Source: Billgrantia endophytica (lineage in GTDB: Bacteria; Pseudomonadota; Gammaproteobacteria; Pseudomonadales; Halomonadaceae). From it: a stretch of DNA of 40,611 nucleotides. Location of the stretch: assembly GCF_002879615.1 (NCBI RefSeq), contig NZ_PNRF01000022.1, positions 1 through 40,611 of the forward strand. The letters are read 5' to 3'. The notes under the pieces are model-generated. The model saw only the letters and a list, made by a program, of their open reading frames with translations, was not told the DNA's origin and made no database searches. The translations under genes were made by a program, and so were the position numbers. Of this stretch, positions 38,041 through 40,611 are shown one piece after another (the stretch's first letter is position 1; the number at the start of each line of letters is the position of its first letter).

Positions 38041-40611
38041 ATGAAACGGATGCTCATCAATGCGACTCAGCCGGAAGAGCTGCGCGTCGCCCTGGTCGAT
38101 GGACAACGCCTCTACGACCTGGACATCGAATCCGGTGCCCGGGAGCAGAAAAAAGCCAATATCTACCGCGGCAAGATCACTCGGGTAGAACCCTCCCTCG
38201 AAGCGGCTTTCGTCGACTTCGGCGCAGAGCGTCACGGCTTCCTCCCCCTCAAGGAGATCTCTCGCGAGTACTTCCTGAAAGAGGCATCCGGCCGCCCCAG
38301 CATCAAGGAAGTGCTCAAGGAGGGCCAGGAAGTCATCGTCCAGGTCGACAAGGAAGAGCGCGGCAACAAGGGAGCCGCCCTCACCACCTTCATCAGCCTG
38401 GCCGGCCGCTTCCTGGTATTGATGCCCAACAACCCCCGTGCCGGTGGCATTTCGCGGCGCATCGAGGGTGAGGAGCGCAGCCAGCTCAAGGAAGCCATGG
38501 GCGAGCTCACCGTACCCGACAAGATGGGTGTGATCGTTCGCACCGCCGGCATCGGTCGTAGTGCCGAAGAACTGCAGTGGGACATGGATTACCTGATTCA
38601 GGTATGGGAGTCGATCACCGACGAAGCCGGCAAGCGCCCCGCTCCGTTTCTGATCTATCGCGAATCCAACGTCATCATCCGCGCCATGCGCGACTACCTG
38701 CGCCAGGATATCGGCGAGGTGTTGATCGATAGCCCGGTCGTGCACCAGGAAGCCTTGACGTTCATTCGCCAGGTCATGCCCTCCTACCAACAGAAGATCA
38801 AGCTCTACGCCGACGAGGTGCCGCTGTTCTCGCGTTTCCAGATCGAGTCGCAGATCGAGACGGCCTATGAGCGTGAAGTGAAGCTTCCCTCCGGCGGCTC
38901 CATCGTCATTGACCACACCGAGGCGCTGGTCTCCATCGATATCAATTCGGCACGCGCCACGCGTGGCAGCGATATCGAGGAAACGGCCTTGCAGACGAAT
39001 GTCGAGGCTGCCGACGAAATCGCCCGCCAGCTTCGCCTGCGCGATATTGGCGGCCTGGTGGTCATCGACTTCATCGACATGAGCCCTGCGCGCAATCAAC
39101 GTGAAGTCGAGAACCGCATGCGCGACGCGCTCAAGCTCGATCGCGCCCGCGTGCAGATCGGTCGCATCTCCCGCTTCGGCCTGATGGAGATGTCCCGCCA
39201 GCGCCTGCGTCCATCGCTGGGCGAGACCAGCGGCGTGGTATGCCCACGCTGTAACGGCCAGGGCACCATCCGTGACGTGCGCTCCCTGTCGCTTTCCATC
39301 ATGCGCCTGATCGAGGAAGAGGCGATGAAGGAGCGCAGCGCCCAGATCCGCGCCATTCTCCCGGTTCCAGTGGCCACCTACCTGCTCAACGAGAAACGTG
39401 CCGTGCTGGCCGATATCGAGAGCCGCCAGGACGTGCGTGTGCTGGTACTGCCCAATCCGGACATGGATACCCCTCACTACGATGTGCAGCGCCTACGCGA
39501 TGATCACGTCGAGGAAGAGGGCGAGCAGGAAAAGTCGAGCTTCGAGCTTTCGGTCGACACCGAGGTCGGCAAGGAGCCGGACTCCAGCATCGCCAAGCCG
39601 GTATTCCGAACCGAAGCCGCCGTCAAGACGGTCATTCACAACGAACCTGCTCCTGCCTCTCTGCAGCAGCAGCAGACACCAACCGCCGAGGCTTCTCAGC
39701 CAGCCACCCAAGCGGCTCCCGGCGTGCTCGGCCGCCTGGTCAAAGGGGTCGCCAAATGGCTTGGCAGTGCCGAAACCAGCGAAGCCGATGGCAGCGAAGC
39801 CCGCAAGCCTTCAACGCCCCCTGCCCCCCAGGCACGGCAGGCTTCCGGTGAAGAGCGCGGTGACCGCAATGGCAATGGCCGTGGCCGTCAGCGCCGCCCT
39901 CGCAACGAGCGCTCCGAAGAGCGTGACGACACTCGTCAGAGCAGCCAGCGGGGCCAGGGCCGGCAGCAGGACGGCAGCCGCAGCGAAGCCCGCCAGGATG
40001 GCGCTTCCGGCAGCCGCAGCGAGGCTCGTGGTGGTCGCGGCGGCCGTGGCCAAGGCCGACAGGAACAGGGTCGCCAGGACAGGAGCCAGCAGCAGGACGA
40101 CAATCGCCAGGGTGGCCAGCCACAGGCCAAGCAGCCTCCGCACAGTCGCGAGGAGGCGCCCCGTCGCCAAAAGGCCGAAGACGCGCAAAAGCCCAATGAC
40201 AAGCCGGCCGAGACCGCCAAGGCAGACGACGGCAAGCCCAGGCGCACCCGTAACAACCCGCGCAACCGGTCGCGTCAGCACGCCATCAACCCTCAGGCCG
40301 AAGCGGAGCAAAAACGCCTTCAGGCCGAGCCGGCCAAGGCCGAGAACGCCCCGAACCAGGTAGCCGTAGGCGTAGATGCATCCAAGGCCGAACAGCCGAA
40401 GGCCGATGCGCCCAAGCCGGAAGCCCAGCCCGAGCAACCGAAGGCCAAGCAGCCGAAGGCCGATGCGCCCAGGCCGGCCGAGAAGCCCGCCGACATGCCC
40501 AAGCCGAAAGCCCAGCCCGAGCAGCCGAAAGCCGACGTGCCCAAGCCGGCCGAGAAGCCCGCCGACGCACCCAAGCCGGAAGCCCAGTCCGAGCAGCCGA
40601 AGGCCGATGCG
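38041..40611 (+). CDS. rne: Ribonuclease E (3' end cut by window edge)
   Basis: Endoribonuclease initiating mRNA decay and rRNA/tRNA processing; scaffold of the RNA degradosome. The 857 visible residues are open at the edge. The start [20 protein letters not shown] matches the family, though the ribosome site is weak. An S1 domain lies at about 35-120. Catalytic D300 ([12 protein letters not shown]) and D343 (VIDFIDM) and the Zn-link cysteines C401/C404 (CPRCNGQG) sit three residues before the E. coli positions. An amphipathic membrane-targeting helix is at about 561-575 ([15 protein letters not shown]), then an Arg/Gln/Gly-rich RNA-binding region (about 605-700) and a Pro/Lys/Ala repeat tail. 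Confidence 0.97.
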   Translation, partial: MKRMLINATQPEELRVALVDGQRLYDLDIESGAREQKKANIYRGKITRVEPSLEAAFVDFGAERHGFLPLKEISREYFLKEASGRPSIKEVLKEGQEVIVQVDKEERGNKGAALTTFISLAGRFLVLMPNNPRAGGISRRIEGEERSQLKEAMGELTVPDKMGVIVRTAGIGRSAEELQWDMDYLIQVWESITDEAGKRPAPFLIYRESNVIIRAMRDYLRQDIGEVLIDSPVVHQEALTFIRQVMPSYQQKIKLYADEVPLFSRFQIESQIETAYEREVKLPSGGSIVIDHTEALVSIDINSARATRGSDIEETALQTNVEAADEIARQLRLRDIGGLVVIDFIDMSPARNQREVENRMRDALKLDRARVQIGRISRFGLMEMSRQRLRPSLGETSGVVCPRCNGQGTIRDVRSLSLSIMRLIEEEAMKERSAQIRAILPVPVATYLLNEKRAVLADIESRQDVRVLVLPNPDMDTPHYDVQRLRDDHVEEEGEQEKSSFELSVDTEVGKEPDSSIAKPVFRTEAAVKTVIHNEPAPASLQQQQTPTAEASQPATQAAPGVLGRLVKGVAKWLGSAETSEADGSEARKPSTPPAPQARQASGEERGDRNGNGRGRQRRPRNERSEERDDTRQSSQRGQGRQQDGSRSEARQDGASGSRSEARGGRGGRGQGRQEQGRQDRSQQQDDNRQGGQPQAKQPPHSREEAPRRQKAEDAQKPNDKPAETAKADDGKPRRTRNNPRNRSRQHAINPQAEAEQKRLQAEPAKAENAPNQVAVGVDASKAEQPKADAPKPEAQPEQPKAKQPKADAPRPAEKPADMPKPKAQPEQPKADVPKPAEKPADAPKPEAQSEQPKADA
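40414..40611 (+). repeat. Tandem Pro/Lys/Ala/Glu repeat in the RNase E C-terminal tail
   Basis: Imperfect tandem repeats with unit [22 protein letters not shown] (about 24 residues, 72 bases). Units begin at 40414, 40501 and 40573. The first interval is 87 bases because of a 15-base insertion (KQPKA-like) and the second is 72. The array continues past the window edge, so the copy number is unknown. Confidence 0.85.

Noticed and set aside
37900..39477. Long minus-strand frame opposite rne
   Set aside because: Antisense shadow of RNase E, with no ribosome site and no family resemblance.

Overview
The window reads as chromosomal DNA of a GC-rich gammaproteobacterium, most likely a member of Halomonadaceae (Halomonas-like). 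The reasons are the protein sequences and a backbone gene order that, as I recall it, follows Pseudomonas aeruginosa PAO1 PA2951-PA2976: etfA-etfB / ETF-QO ... DUF1285 - tatD - pilZ - holB - tmk - mltG - pabC - fabF - acpP - fabG - fabD - plsX - rpmF - yceD / maf / sppA - HAD - rluC / rne. No rRNA, tRNA, CRISPR array, integrase or transposase was seen.

Layout. (1) 1-3730: electron-transfer flavoprotein genes etfB-etfA (minus; etfA runs off the left edge) and, divergently, the ETF:ubiquinone oxidoreductase, with a PsrA-like operator in between. (2) 3776-5872: an isolated wbpB-wbpE sugar-nucleotide pair (minus). (3) 5972-10471: sseA, a UvrD-like helicase, a DUF1285 protein and tatD (minus). (4) 10511-24674: a block of 13 genes, all assignable to one physiology except a DoxX protein. 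It holds menA (minus), doxX-menF-menD-menH (plus), a dicarboxylate DASS transporter (minus) and frdABCD-menB-menC-menE (plus). (5) 24662-33906: the conserved pilZ/holB/tmk/mltG/pabC plus fatty-acid synthesis cluster up to yceD (minus). (6) 34038-37367: maf (plus) facing sppA, HAD phosphatase and rluC (minus). (7) 38041 to the right edge: rne (RNase E), cut before its C-terminus, behind a long structured leader.

The most interesting part is block 4. It sits exactly between tatD and pilZ, which are neighbours in the ancestral operon, and is a nearly self-sufficient anaerobic fumarate-respiration module: C4-dicarboxylate transport, a menaquinol-type fumarate reductase, and the o-succinylbenzoate menaquinone pathway from chorismate (menF, D, H, C, E, B, A). 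Only the thioesterase and the final methyltransferase (UbiE) are missing. Both of its control regions carry an FNR/Anr-type box (TTGAC-N4-ATCAA). The one in front of doxX-menFDH is spaced exactly as in a class II FNR promoter. Base composition changes strongly inside the block, including a low-GC patch inside the transporter gene, which suggests a composite origin.

All positions were derived by reading the sequence. Families were assigned by recognising motifs and remembered homologues; no database search was run.
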